From Pirellulimonas nuda (GTDB lineage Bacteria > Planctomycetota > Planctomycetia > Pirellulales > Lacipirellulaceae), in contig NZ_CP036291.1 of NCBI RefSeq assembly GCF_007750855.1, forward strand, positions 5,616,905 through 5,680,904: a stretch of DNA of 64,000 nt, written 5' to 3'. Below the pieces are notes generated by a model, which saw nothing but the letters and a program-made list of their open reading frames with translations, was not told the DNA's origin and did no database searches. A program made the translations under genes and the position numbers. Positions 17,067 to 25,662 of the stretch are shown here, one piece after another; within the stretch, counting starts at the first letter, position 1, and each line of letters opens with the position of its first letter.

Positions 17067-18929
17067 TTATTGCCGTCGCACCACCACCAACCAGTCCTGG
17101 TCAACCAGCGAGGGGGGGCTCCCGAGAGCGACGCTGCTCCCGCCGGCTGCGCTCTGCCGGCTTCCGACACGCAGTTGGCCGCCGCCGCGGGGATCGAACC
17201 ACTTGATGGTGAACGCGCCATTGACGCCCGTCAGGTCGAGGTCCGCTGACCCCCCGTCCGGCAAGTAGACCAGATACAACTGGTCCGGCTTGGCGAGGCA
17301 GTACCGCGTGTTCTGGTCCTCTGGATTGCCGACGAGCGCGTTGGCGTTGTGCATCTCCCAGAAGGGAATGTGCTGGTCGGAGAAAAAATCGTGCGCCGCG
17401 CGTGCGTAGCCCCACGTCTTTTCCCGGCTACGCCAGTCTTCGCAGACGATGTCGTTCTGCGGGTGCACATACCCGAAGTAGTATTCCACCCCCGCCCCGC
17501 CGGCCATCAGTGTCCCCCACAACGCGTACTTGCGAAGATCATCGATCGATGGCCCCTGAGATTGTTCGTATCCTCCATAGCCCGGGTCGGGTGGAGTGCC
17601 GAAGCTACCGAGGTCTTGTTCGTCGTTCGCCACTACCCAAGGCTTGCCCGCTTGTTCGGACTGCTTGACCCAGTGCAGGACGAAGCGGTGCGTATCCATT
17701 AAGTCGCGGGTCTGAATCGACGCGCCGGTCAGCTCCGACTGGGACCCGATCAGCCCGCCATAAGTCCGCAAATGGCCGGGCCACGCGCCCGTGGTGTGGG
17801 TGACGATCAGGTGGTGGTACGGATCGGTCTGGGCGATGTACGCCGCCATGTCGCGTTGCTGCTGCACGGACTGCGTGTTCTCTTCGCCAAGGTTCCAGTT
17901 GAGCGCCAACAGTTGAGCGTAGCGCGCAATGAGTTCTCGCAGGTACAGCTTCCGCTCCGGACCTAGCTCGCCGGCGTCCATCGACACGTTGTCCGAGTCG
18001 CGGGCGCCCGAGTTCTCGTGCTCGCTCAGCTTGAAGTGCAGGTACATCCCCTGCTGCTGGCCGTGCGCGAACACGATCCCCCATTGGTCAAGCTTTGAGC
18101 AGTCGTAGTGCAGCTTGTCGTCGCGGTCGACAAACGGCCAGACGTTGTCGCCGTCGCCCCCCGCGTTGTAGGTCAAGAACGAAAAGACGTTCATCCCACG
18201 GCCGCTGAGGTAGTTGATCGCGCCGATCAGCCCCTTGCCCTTGCCGTCCTTCCACGTCGGGTCGCCGGAACGCCAATCGCGCACGTGCGGGCCCCAGGTC
18301 TTCAGGGGCCCTCGCTTTGGCTTGCGCGTCTGGGTGTTGTCGAAGTCGACGTAGGCCAGCAGCGTCTCCGGCGCGTCGGCCCCGAACTTGAGGAAGTACT
18401 GCTTGGAACCGGCGAACTGTTGGAAGTGTTTGCCCACGTACTGGAGCCGGCCTTGAGCGCGTAGGTCGCGCCCCTGCTTGTCGGTCGGAGCGATGTTGAA
18501 GCTCCCAGCTAAGCCGTCGAGCCCCTCGATAGGCGCCCCTTCGCCGCCGATCGCCACGTGCTTGCCGCGAAGGAACGAGACCTTGTAGTTCCACAGGCCG
18601 GTCTTGTCCGGCGACAGGTGCGCCCGCCACTTGTTGCCCGAGACGGCGCTCGACTCGGCCGCGTTTCCATCGGCGGCAAAGTAGCCGGGAACCCTGTAGC
18701 TGGGGCTGCCGCTCTCGTGGGTGAACGTGACGTCCAGCGCGTAGTCGGTGAAGGGGTTGGGGTCGTCATCGGTTTCGCTGGCCGTTGGCCCGTCGATGGT
18801 GAGCGTAACGGGCCCCCACTGGGTCAGCTCGCCAGACACCAAAACCGTAGCGGCGGCGTGAACGATCGGCGTGCTTGAGACCAGCGTGATCCACGCCAAC
18901 GTCAACGCCGCGGAGGTCTTCTTGTTCAT
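17067..18929 (-). CDS. Exported DUF5060 glycoside hydrolase-like protein
   Basis: A 620-residue protein with a signal peptide (AALTLAWITLVSSTPIVHAA). Residues about 30-125 form the DUF5060 beta-sandwich (TLTIDGPTA, then VTFTHESGSPSYRVPGYFAAD). The middle, about 160-520, is a TIM-barrel-like region related to DUF4038/apiosidase-like hydrolases: QYFLKFGADAPETLL, then WNLGEEN (about 345-351), where the glutamates after the LG are the likely catalytic acid/base, and a later ANDEQD segment as nucleophile candidate. The last 90 residues match the putative collagen-binding (beta-sandwich) domain. It probably degrades a marine or plant polysaccharide outside the cytoplasm; the substrate is unknown. 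Confidence 0.78.
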   Translation of the reverse strand: MNKKTSAALTLAWITLVSSTPIVHAAATVLVSGELTQWGPVTLTIDGPTASETDDDPNPFTDYALDVTFTHESGSPSYRVPGYFAADGNAAESSAVSGNKWRAHLSPDKTGLWNYKVSFLRGKHVAIGGEGAPIEGLDGLAGSFNIAPTDKQGRDLRAQGRLQYVGKHFQQFAGSKQYFLKFGADAPETLLAYVDFDNTQTRKPKRGPLKTWGPHVRDWRSGDPTWKDGKGKGLIGAINYLSGRGMNVFSFLTYNAGGDGDNVWPFVDRDDKLHYDCSKLDQWGIVFAHGQQQGMYLHFKLSEHENSGARDSDNVSMDAGELGPERKLYLRELIARYAQLLALNWNLGEENTQSVQQQRDMAAYIAQTDPYHHLIVTHTTGAWPGHLRTYGGLIGSQSELTGASIQTRDLMDTHRFVLHWVKQSEQAGKPWVVANDEQDLGSFGTPPDPGYGGYEQSQGPSIDDLRKYALWGTLMAGGAGVEYYFGYVHPQNDIVCEDWRSREKTWGYARAAHDFFSDQHIPFWEMHNANALVGNPEDQNTRYCLAKPDQLYLVYLPDGGSADLDLTGVNGAFTIKWFDPRGGGQLRVGSRQSAAGGSSVALGSPPSLVDQDWLVVVRRQ

Positions 18930-19336
18930 ACGGTTGCCTTGAAGGTGATCTAGGGTTACGTGCCCGAGAGGCGCCGGGCCAAAACCGGGCCGGGACGCAA
19001 TGGCGCTTCAATGGAGGAGTAGACTGGTGGCCGATGTGGGCCCCAGCAGCGGCCGATTGTAATGCGGCTCGAAGCCGTTGAACACGCGCAAGCGCGCGGC
19101 CAAACAGGCACTTTCGCTTTGACGCCCTGAGAGTTCTTTCAGGAGGGGCGCGATACGTGGCGGATGAACCCAACTAGCGATCAAGTGAGTCGCCCCTCCT
19201 CCGCGACCTCCCGAGCCGCTCACGTAGGCTGAGCTCGTTGAGCAGGGTCCGATTACTAGCGAGGGCGGTTTGGGGGATCGCTTTAAGCTAGGCGTTGCGA
19301 ATGAGATCGAGCGGGGCAGGTCACCATCGGCAAGGC
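18930..19336. other. Intergenic region without a confident gene
   Basis: The stretch lies between the divergently transcribed DUF5060 gene and the Rrf2 gene. A 10-bp inverted repeat (AGGAGGGGCG / CGCCCCTCCT, near 19141-19202, loop about 40-45 nt) is present. A 116-codon frame on the minus strand (19008-19358) has no ribosome binding site or recognisable domain and I do not call it. The lower GC content than in coding DNA suggests regulatory or decayed sequence. Confidence 0.45.
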
Positions 19337-19417
19337 AATTAAGGACAAAAATGTCCACTTGACTCCTTGCGACCCGTGGCCCATATTGTGACTAACCGGA
19401 TGCTTAAGTCCTTAATT
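19337..19417 (+). promoter_or_regulatory. Promoter and putative Rrf2 operator ahead of the cbb3 cluster
   Basis: AATTAAGGAC (19337-19346) and GTCCTTAATT (19408-19417) form a perfect 10-bp inverted repeat. Between them TTGACT (19359-19364) and CATATT (19382-19387), 17 bp apart, look like -35 and -10 hexamers. A second palindrome GGAC-AAAAAT-GTCC (19343-19356) abuts the -35. The arrangement, with the promoter enclosed by matching half-sites, is what an autoregulated repressor would use. Binding by the adjacent Rrf2 protein is inferred from position only. Confidence 0.58.
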
Positions 19418-19466
19418 CGACCAGAACGCGGTTATCCCCTCGAAAAGGCCATTTCTGCGAGTGTCT

Positions 19467-19961
19467 ATGTCTGTTTCCCAAACCGCCGAGTACGCCTTGC
19501 GGTCGGTCGTCTGGCTGGCCCAGAACCCGGGTGAGCCGCAGACGACCCAGCAACTGGCGGATGGCACGCGGGTATCCGTAAGCTACCTCCCCAAGGTGCT
19601 ACAGCCGCTGGGGAGGGCTGGGATCCTTACCAGTCAGCGGGGCATCAACGGCGGCTACTCGCTGGACCGCGACCCCGAGAGCCTGAACGTGCTGGAGGTG
19701 ATCAACTGTGTCGACCCGATCCAGCGGATCCACCGCTGCCCGCTAAAACTGGCGACACACGTCGGCGGGCTTTGCCCGCTGCACCAGATGCTGGACGAAG
19801 CGCTGGGCGACCTCCAGCGACGCTTCGCCGAGACTACCATCGCCGAGCTGCTGCGACGCAACACCGGCCTGAAGCCGCTGTGCGATTCGGCGTCCGCGGG
19901 GTTGTTTGAGTTGTCCGCGGCGCCCGCCGCCGGCGGGCCCAAGGCTCAGCGTAGCGACTAG
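19467..19961 (+). CDS. Rrf2 family transcriptional regulator with three conserved cysteines
   Basis: A 164-residue winged-helix regulator of the Rrf2 family. The N-terminus SVSQTAEYALRSVVWLA is the family start helix; the recognition helix is around TQQLADGTRVSVSYLPKVLQ, followed by the wing (SQRGINGGYSLDRD). Cysteines at residues 81, 91 and 103 are placed where IscR and NsrR hold a [Fe-S] cluster, though the spacing C-x9-C-x11-C is longer than in those proteins. It is therefore a plausible sensor of iron-sulfur status, NO or oxygen. It is 70 bp upstream of ccoNO in the same direction, behind a promoter flanked by inverted half-sites, so it probably controls itself and the oxidase cluster. 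Start: ATG 19467. Confidence 0.9.
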   Translation: MSVSQTAEYALRSVVWLAQNPGEPQTTQQLADGTRVSVSYLPKVLQPLGRAGILTSQRGINGGYSLDRDPESLNVLEVINCVDPIQRIHRCPLKLATHVGGLCPLHQMLDEALGDLQRRFAETTIAELLRRNTGLKPLCDSASAGLFELSAAPAAGGPKAQRSD

Positions 19962-20031
19962 CGACGACCCCCCTGCCCCACGCGACTATCTCCCCCCTGA
20001 ACAACGTTCCTACCGAAGGTTCATCCCGACT

Positions 20032-22431
20032 ATGGCCGCCGAACCCGCCGCCAGCGAGTTGCCTGTATCCGACCTGACCGAAGCGACCCGCCCGGCGACG
20101 CCGGGGCTGGAGCGGTTTAGCTACGACGACCAGATCGTGCGGATGTTCATGACCGCCACGCTCATCTGGGGCATGGTGGGCTTCGCCGCCGGCATGCTGC
20201 TGGCGCTCGAGCTGCCGTTCCCCAGCATCAACGGCGGGATCGAGTGGATCACCTTCGGTCGGCTCCGCCCGCTGCACACCAACGCGGTGATTTTTGCGTT
20301 CGCGGGGAACGGCATCTTCGCGGCCATCTACTACTCCACGCAGCGGCTCTGCCGGGCGCGGATGTGGAGCGACCGGCTCGGCCGGCTGCACTTCTGGGGG
20401 TGGCAGGCGATCATCGTCTCGGCCGCGCTGACGCTGCCGTTCGGCATCACGCAGAGCAAAGAGTATGCGGAGCTGGAGTGGCCCATCGACATCGCCATCG
20501 CGGTGGTGTGGGCCGGGTTCTTCGGCGTGAACTTCTTCATGACGCTGGTCAACCGCCGCGAGCGGCACATGTACGTGGCGCTGTGGTTCTACATCGCCAC
20601 GATCGTCACGGTGGCGGTGCTGCACATTTTCAACAACCTGTGGGTGCCGATCCTCTCGCCCACGATGATCAAGAGCTACCCGATCTACGCGGGCGTGCAG
20701 GACGCGATGATGCAGTGGTGGTACGGCCACAACGCGGTGGCGTTCTTCCTCACCACGCCGTTCCTGGGGCTGATGTACTACTTCCTGCCCAAGGCGGCGG
20801 AGCGGCCGATCTTCAGCTACCGGCTCAGCATTTTGCACTTCTGGTCGCTGGTGTTTATCTACATCTGGGCCGGCCCTCACCACCTGCACTACACGGCCAT
20901 TCCTGAGTGGGCGCAGACGCTGGGGATGGTGTTCAGCGTGATGCTGTGGATGCCGAGCTGGGGGGGCATGATCAACGGCCTGCTCACGCTGCGGGGCGCC
21001 TGGAGCAAGGTGACTACGGACCCGGTGCTGAAGTTCTTCGTGGTCGGCATCACGTTCTACGGCATGGCGACCTTCGAGGGGCCGCTGCTGTCCATCAAGA
21101 GCGTCAACGCCCTGAGCCACTATACGGACTGGGGCATCGCCCACGTCCACTCCGGCGCCCTGGGGTGGAACGGGTTCATGATCTTCGGCATGTGCTACTG
21201 GCTGGCGCCGCGGCTGTTTCAGACCAAGCTCTACAGTCAGTCGCTGGCCGGCACGCACTTCTGGATCTCAACGGTGGGCATCTTGGTGTACGTGCTCCCG
21301 CTGTACGTGGCCGGCATCATGCAGGGGCTGATGTGGGGCGCCATGACCCCCACGGGCCAGCTCGCCTACCCCGACTTTGTGGAGACGACCCAGGCGATCA
21401 TCCCGATGTACTACCTGCGGGCCATCGGCGGCAGCCTGTACATCGTCGGCTCCGCGATCGGCTGCTGGAACTTCTACAAGACGTGGCAAAACCGCCCGGC
21501 CGAGTACCACGTGCCGGTCTACGAGGCGCCGGCGCTGCGGCACGTGGCGTTCACGCCAGAGACGCCCCCCGAGTCGGACCTGCGGGCGGTCACGGACTAC
21601 GCCCGCACGCTCGACGTCTTCTCCACCATGTGGTGGCACCGGGTGTGGGAGCGGAAGCCGATCAAGTTCACGCTGCTCACCACGCTGGCGGTAGCGGTGG
21701 CGTCGCTGCTGGAGCTGGTGCCGACGTTCGTCATCCGCTCGAACGTGCCGACCATTTCAACGGTCACCCCCTACACGCCGCTGGAGCTGACGGGGCGCGA
21801 CATCTTTGTCGCCGAGGGCTGCTACAACTGCCACTCGCAGATGATCCGCCCGACCGTGGCAGAGACCAAGCGGTACGGCGAGTACAGCAAGCCGGGCGAG
21901 AGCGTGTACGACCACCCGTTCCAGTGGGGATCGCGGCGGATCGGGCCCGACCTGGCCCGCGAGGGTGGCAAGCAGAGCTACCAGTGGCACGTGCTGCACT
22001 TCCGCAACCCGGACGACCTGAACAAGGGCTCCATCATGCCGGCCTACCCCTGGCTGATGCGGAAGGAGCTGGACTTTGAGTCGGCGCCGTTGCGGATCGG
22101 GGCCATGCAGACCCTGGGGGTTCCTTACCCGATGTACGAGGGCAACCAACGCGACGACGCCAAGCTGGACGCCGAGGCGCAGGCCCAGCAGATCGCCGCG
22201 GAGTTTGTGCAGCAGAACGGCGGGCCCTACCGCGACCTGCAGGGGCGCGAGTACGACCTGGCGGACAAGCAAATCGTGGCGCTGCTGGCGTTCTTGCAAC
22301 GGGTGGGGACCGACCTGTTCAAGGCGCCGGTCGCCGGCGAAGAAGCCGCCGCGCCAACCGATGCGGCGGCCGCGGCAGCTCCGGCCAGCACGCAACAAAG
22401 TTCTATCCGGAGCGCGGGGGACCACTCGTGA
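20032..22431 (+). CDS. ccoNO: cbb3-type cytochrome c oxidase, fused subunits I/II (CcoN-CcoO)
   Basis: A 799-residue fusion. The first 480 or so residues are CcoN, the haem-copper catalytic subunit with about twelve transmembrane helices; histidine-rich helices such as FGRLRPLHTNAVIF, AVAFFLTTP and GPHHLHYTAIPEWAQT carry haem and Cu ligands. From about residue 540 the sequence becomes CcoO, with one membrane anchor and a single haem c motif CYNCH at about 597-601 and a downstream methionine ligand in GSIMPAYPWL. It reduces O2 to water and pumps protons. The N/O fusion is known from Planctomycetes and Bacteroidetes. The start is ATG 20032; the upstream frame to 19906 overlaps the Rrf2 gene. 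The stop overlaps the ccoQ start by 4 nt. Confidence 0.96.
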   Translation: MAAEPAASELPVSDLTEATRPATPGLERFSYDDQIVRMFMTATLIWGMVGFAAGMLLALELPFPSINGGIEWITFGRLRPLHTNAVIFAFAGNGIFAAIYYSTQRLCRARMWSDRLGRLHFWGWQAIIVSAALTLPFGITQSKEYAELEWPIDIAIAVVWAGFFGVNFFMTLVNRRERHMYVALWFYIATIVTVAVLHIFNNLWVPILSPTMIKSYPIYAGVQDAMMQWWYGHNAVAFFLTTPFLGLMYYFLPKAAERPIFSYRLSILHFWSLVFIYIWAGPHHLHYTAIPEWAQTLGMVFSVMLWMPSWGGMINGLLTLRGAWSKVTTDPVLKFFVVGITFYGMATFEGPLLSIKSVNALSHYTDWGIAHVHSGALGWNGFMIFGMCYWLAPRLFQTKLYSQSLAGTHFWISTVGILVYVLPLYVAGIMQGLMWGAMTPTGQLAYPDFVETTQAIIPMYYLRAIGGSLYIVGSAIGCWNFYKTWQNRPAEYHVPVYEAPALRHVAFTPETPPESDLRAVTDYARTLDVFSTMWWHRVWERKPIKFTLLTTLAVAVASLLELVPTFVIRSNVPTISTVTPYTPLELTGRDIFVAEGCYNCHSQMIRPTVAETKRYGEYSKPGESVYDHPFQWGSRRIGPDLAREGGKQSYQWHVLHFRNPDDLNKGSIMPAYPWLMRKELDFESAPLRIGAMQTLGVPYPMYEGNQRDDAKLDAEAQAQQIAAEFVQQNGGPYRDLQGREYDLADKQIVALLAFLQRVGTDLFKAPVAGEEAAAPTDAAAAAAPASTQQSSIRSAGDHS

Positions 22432-22643
22432 ATCACACCATCCTTGCCCAACTCAATCTGGCGCCTTTCGCCGTGACGGGGCTCGTGGTCTTCGTGACGG
22501 TGTTCTTGGGGGTGGTGGCATGGACGCTCACCCGCCGGAAGAAGCAGGTTGATCGGTGGGCTCGGCTCCCCCTCTCCGACGAGGACGAGCCTTCCGAGCC
22601 ACACACAACCAGCAAAGGTTTGCCCACGAATACGCGCGAATAA
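22428..22643 (+). CDS. ccoQ: CcoQ-like small membrane subunit
   Basis: A 71-residue protein with one transmembrane helix (TGLVVFVTVFLGVVAWTL, about 17-34) followed by a basic RRKK segment and a polar tail. Size, topology and position between ccoNO and ccoP identify it as CcoQ/FixQ, which stabilises the oxidase complex. It starts with GTG, whose last two bases are the first two of the ccoNO stop (GTGA, 22428-22431), a typical translational coupling. The last 15 residues look like read-through into intergenic DNA and may not be conserved. Confidence 0.78.
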   Translation: MNHTILAQLNLAPFAVTGLVVFVTVFLGVVAWTLTRRKKQVDRWARLPLSDEDEPSEPHTTSKGLPTNTRE

Positions 22644-22747
22644 GCGCAAAGAGTAGCCGTTGAGAAGCAGGGCTATCTCCGGGCTATCCGAGTCATCCGT
22701 GGTCCCCTTCGATCTAAAAAACGTTTGCAACTACGAGGAACGCCGCC

Positions 22748-23356
22748 ATGGCAGCACCCGATCAACCCGCCGACGACCCGCTCACGGGACACTCCTACGA
22801 CGGCATCCAAGAGTACGACAACCCAACGCCCGGGTGGTGGAACGCCATCTTCATCGGCACCATCCTGTTCGCGCCGGTGTACGCCATCTGGTTCCACTCC
22901 GCCAACGCCAGCAACACCGTAGCGGACAGCTATCAGTCGGCCCTGGCGGCCAACATGCGGCTGCAGTTCGGCGAGATCGGCACGCTGGAGCCGGACGAGG
23001 CGACCATCCTCACCTACATGAACAAGCCCGACTGGCTGAAGGTAGGCGCCGTGACGTTCGCCTCGAACTGCGCGTCGTGCCACGGCCGCGAGGGGGAAGG
23101 GGTCTCCGGCCCCAACATGACCGACGACCGCTACCTGAACGTCAAGACGATCGAAGACATCGCCAAGGTGATCCGCGAGGGCGCCAAGAACGGCGCCATG
23201 CCGGCCTGGGGCAACCGCCTGCACCCGAACGAGGTCGTGCTGGCCGCGGCGTACGTCGCCTCGCTGCGTGGCAAGAACCTGCCGAGCGCGCGGCTGGCCG
23301 AGGGGAATGAAATCCCGCCGTGGCCGGCGGCGCCGGTAGCCGCGGAATCGAACTAG
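22748..23356 (+). CDS. ccoP: cbb3 oxidase subunit III, mono-haem CcoP
   Basis: A 202-residue protein with the CcoP N-terminal motif YDGIQEYDNPTPGWW (about 17-31), a transmembrane helix (AIFIGTILFAPVYAIWF) and one cytochrome c domain with CASCH at about 108-112 and a methionine ligand in GAMPAWG. Classical CcoP has two haem c domains and about 300 residues; here only one is present. It passes electrons from soluble cytochrome c to CcoO. GAGGAA lies about 9 nt upstream of the ATG. A 104-bp spacer separates it from ccoQ. Confidence 0.92.
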   Translation: MAAPDQPADDPLTGHSYDGIQEYDNPTPGWWNAIFIGTILFAPVYAIWFHSANASNTVADSYQSALAANMRLQFGEIGTLEPDEATILTYMNKPDWLKVGAVTFASNCASCHGREGEGVSGPNMTDDRYLNVKTIEDIAKVIREGAKNGAMPAWGNRLHPNEVVLAAAYVASLRGKNLPSARLAEGNEIPPWPAAPVAAESN

Positions 23357-23357
23357 T

Positions 23358-23581
23358 TAACCACGGAGCCACGGAGAGCGCAGCGACTAGCGCAGAAACT
23401 ACGGACGATAGCCACAAAAAGGCACGAGAAAGCACAAAGAGCGATGCCGGCGAACCGCGTTGGGTGATGCGGAGCGGATTCGCCTCAATGCTTTTCCTTA
23501 CTTTCTTCTCTTTGTGCCTTCTTGTGCCTTTTTGTGGAAAACTTCATTCCTCCGTCGCTCACTGCGTCCTCCGTGGCTAAT
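23358..23581. repeat. Long imperfect palindrome, CCACGGAG/CACAAAGAG type
   Basis: The left arm runs from 23358 (TTAACCACGGAGCCACGGAG) to about 23441 (GCACAAAGAG), and the right arm from about 23509 (CTCTTTGTGCC) to 23581 (CCGTGGCTAA). The arms are inverted and imperfectly matched over some 70 bp, leaving a centre of about 65 bp. It fills the whole gap between ccoP and ccoG. Related sequences are at 44596-44824 and 47968-48027. No transposase frame is inside, so it is a MITE-like or REP-like element. Confidence 0.75.
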
Positions 23582-23601
23582 CGCTAAACAAGAATCCACG
23601 C

Positions 23602-25017
23602 ATGGCCATCAACCAACACCTGCCGGTGCTCCCTTCCGAGGGACGCGTGCTCTCGACGCTGGAAAGCGACGGCAGCCGGCGTTGGCTCTACCCGAAGCTC
23701 TCGACGGGGCGGTTCTGGGTGCGGCGGCGCGTGGCGGCCTACGCCCTGATCGTCCTCTACACGGCGCTTCCGTTCATCAAGATCGGCGGCCGGCCGGCGG
23801 TGCAGCTCGACCTGTGGAACAGCCGGTTCGCGTTGTTCGGGCTGGAGTTCCGCCCCACCGACCTCGAGCTGCTGGCCGTCTTCGGGCTGATCGTGTTCCT
23901 CAGCATCTTCTTCGCCACGGCCATCTTCGGCCGGGTGTGGTGCGGCTGGGGCTGCCCGCAGACCGTTTACCTGGAGTACGTCTTCCGGCCCATCGAGCGG
24001 CTCTTCACCGGCACGACGGGCCGCGGGGGCAAACCGAAGAAGCAGGTCGCCGCGTGGCGCAAGGCGGCCATGTACGGGGTCTTCCTCTTGATCTGCTGGC
24101 ACCTGGCGAACACCTTCCTGGCCTACTTCGTGGGGGTCGACGCGCTGCACCACTGGATCTGGAGCGAGCCGCCGTGGCGTCACCCGGGGGCGTTTGCGCT
24201 GGTGATGTTTGTCACCGGGCTGATGCTGTTCGACTTCTGCTACTGGCGTGAACAGCTCTGCATCATCGGCTGCCCCTACGGCCGCTTCCAGTCGGTGCTG
24301 CTCGACCGTTCGAGCCTGGTCGTGGGGTACGACCCCCAGCGCGGCGAGCCGCGTGGCCACGGCCGCGACCGTCAGGAGAAGGGGCTGGGAGACTGCGTCG
24401 CGTGCGGCCTGTGTGTGGACGTCTGCCCCACCGGCATCGACATCCGCGACGGCCTGCAGATGGAGTGCGTCAACTGCACGCAGTGCATCGACGCCTGCGA
24501 CGCGGTGATGGACACCGTCGGCCTGCCCCGCGGGCTGATCCGCTACAGCTCGCAGGCGGCGCTCGAGGGCCAGCCGACCCGGCTGGCGCGGCCGCGCGTG
24601 CTGATCTACTCCGGGTTGATCGCCGCCCTGTGCGTGCTGCTGATCGTCATGCTCGCCAACCGGCAAGCGATGGACGTGACCCTGCTGCGCGGGCTCGGCC
24701 GGCCGTTTGTGGTGACGCCCGCCGGCGAGGTCGAGAACATGGTCCGGCTCAAGCTGGTCAACCGCACCGACGAGGCGCGGACCTACCGCGTCGAAGCAGC
24801 CGCGCCCGAGTCGCTGCGGATCAACGACGCCCGCGAGCTCTCGCTCGCGGCCGGCGAGTCGGTCACCGAGCCGCTCCACCTGCTGGCGCCGAGCGGGGCG
24901 TTCGCCCAACGCGGCGGCACGCTGCCGGTGCGGCTGCGGGTGGTCGACAGCGCAGGAGAACAGGTGGAGAGCGACTACCTGCTGTTCGGCCCCGCATCGC
25001 CAAACCCCGGCGGCTAA
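23602..25017 (+). CDS. ccoG: Cytochrome c oxidase accessory protein CcoG
   Basis: A 471-residue membrane iron-sulfur protein (CcoG/FixG/RdxA). Several transmembrane helices lie in the first half, with the CGWGCPQTVYLEY motif near 115-127. Two [4Fe-4S] ferredoxin motifs follow: CVACGLCVDVCPTG at about 265-278 and CVNCTQCIDACDA at about 290-302. The C-terminal 120 residues, beyond the last helix, form an Ig-like periplasmic domain. CcoG has been shown in other bacteria to act as a cupric reductase for cbb3 assembly. The gene follows the palindrome at 23358-23581, so the operon is interrupted here only by non-coding DNA. Confidence 0.95.
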   Translation: MAINQHLPVLPSEGRVLSTLESDGSRRWLYPKLSTGRFWVRRRVAAYALIVLYTALPFIKIGGRPAVQLDLWNSRFALFGLEFRPTDLELLAVFGLIVFLSIFFATAIFGRVWCGWGCPQTVYLEYVFRPIERLFTGTTGRGGKPKKQVAAWRKAAMYGVFLLICWHLANTFLAYFVGVDALHHWIWSEPPWRHPGAFALVMFVTGLMLFDFCYWREQLCIIGCPYGRFQSVLLDRSSLVVGYDPQRGEPRGHGRDRQEKGLGDCVACGLCVDVCPTGIDIRDGLQMECVNCTQCIDACDAVMDTVGLPRGLIRYSSQAALEGQPTRLARPRVLIYSGLIAALCVLLIVMLANRQAMDVTLLRGLGRPFVVTPAGEVENMVRLKLVNRTDEARTYRVEAAAPESLRINDARELSLAAGESVTEPLHLLAPSGAFAQRGGTLPVRLRVVDSAGEQVESDYLLFGPASPNPGG

Positions 25018-25030
25018 CCGGCGCCCCAGG

Positions 25031-25054
25031 CGAGCCGTCGGCGTCAGCCGCCGG
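25031..25054 (+). repeat. 24-bp GC-rich dispersed repeat
   Basis: The same 24-bp sequence, differing at one base, occurs at 56837-56860. Each copy lies 14-29 bp after a stop codon in the same orientation as the gene. The unit GCCGTCGGCGTCAGCCGCCG folds weakly. Role unknown; a degenerate inverted partner is near 56951-56976. Confidence 0.6.
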
Positions 25055-25083
25055 TGCTTTCCACTCCAATCCCCAACCGACCG

Positions 25084-25662
25084 ATGACCCCCAACCCCAC
25101 AACCGCACCCCTTGGTCCCACCGACTGGGCGCACGTGCGCTGGCCCGCGATCGTCATTGCGCTCTTGGCCGGCCACGCGCTGCTGGTCACCGGCGCCCTG
25201 GTGCTCTCGTCGACATTGATCCCCGCGGCCTCAATCGCCCCGTCGGGCTACGCCGAGGCGCTCCGCTGGGACGACCTACAAGCCGAGCGCGCCGCTAGCG
25301 CCCGGCTGGGTTGGACCGCTACGGTCACCCCCGCCCCCCAGGCCGACCTGATGGGGCGCCGCCCGATCGAGATCGTGCTGCTAGACGCCGAGGGCGCCCC
25401 GGTGGAAGGGGCGATGCTCGACGTGGCGCTCTACCACTACGCCAAGGCCGACCAGCCGGTCGCGTTCCGCGCGGGCCCCTCCGATGCGGCCGGGAGGGTG
25501 GTCGCGGCGCCGCCGCTGCGTCGCGCGGGCCAGTGGCGTCTGACCGCCGTCGTCCAGCGGGGCGCCGATCGGCTGCTGATAGAGACCGACGTCTGGGCGC
25601 CCGAGCCGGGCCTGGCCCAACCCACCGCGGCCAACACGCTTCCGGGAGGGCCGATCCGATGA
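25084..25662 (+). CDS. ccoH: FixH/CcoH-like membrane protein
   Basis: A 192-residue protein with a single N-terminal transmembrane helix (WPAIVIALLAGHALLVTGALVL, about 21-42) and a periplasmic domain containing the FixH pattern (GWTATVTPAP, then EIVLLDAEGAPVEGAMLDVALY and RAGQWRLTAVV). CcoH/FixH is needed for stable cbb3 assembly. I chose ATG 25084; a GTG at 25054 is in frame but falls at the end of a dispersed repeat. The stop codon overlaps the next start by 4 nt (ATGA). Confidence 0.83.
   Translation: MTPNPTTAPLGPTDWAHVRWPAIVIALLAGHALLVTGALVLSSTLIPAASIAPSGYAEALRWDDLQAERAASARLGWTATVTPAPQADLMGRRPIEIVLLDAEGAPVEGAMLDVALYHYAKADQPVAFRAGPSDAAGRVVAAPPLRRAGQWRLTAVVQRGADRLLIETDVWAPEPGLAQPTAANTLPGGPIR

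Noticed and set aside
19008..19358. 116-codon minus-strand frame upstream of the Rrf2 gene
   Set aside because: No ribosome binding site, no domain, and it covers the predicted operator.
23584..25176. 530-codon minus-strand frame over ccoG
   Set aside because: Antisense to ccoG, with the typical composition of a high-GC shadow frame.
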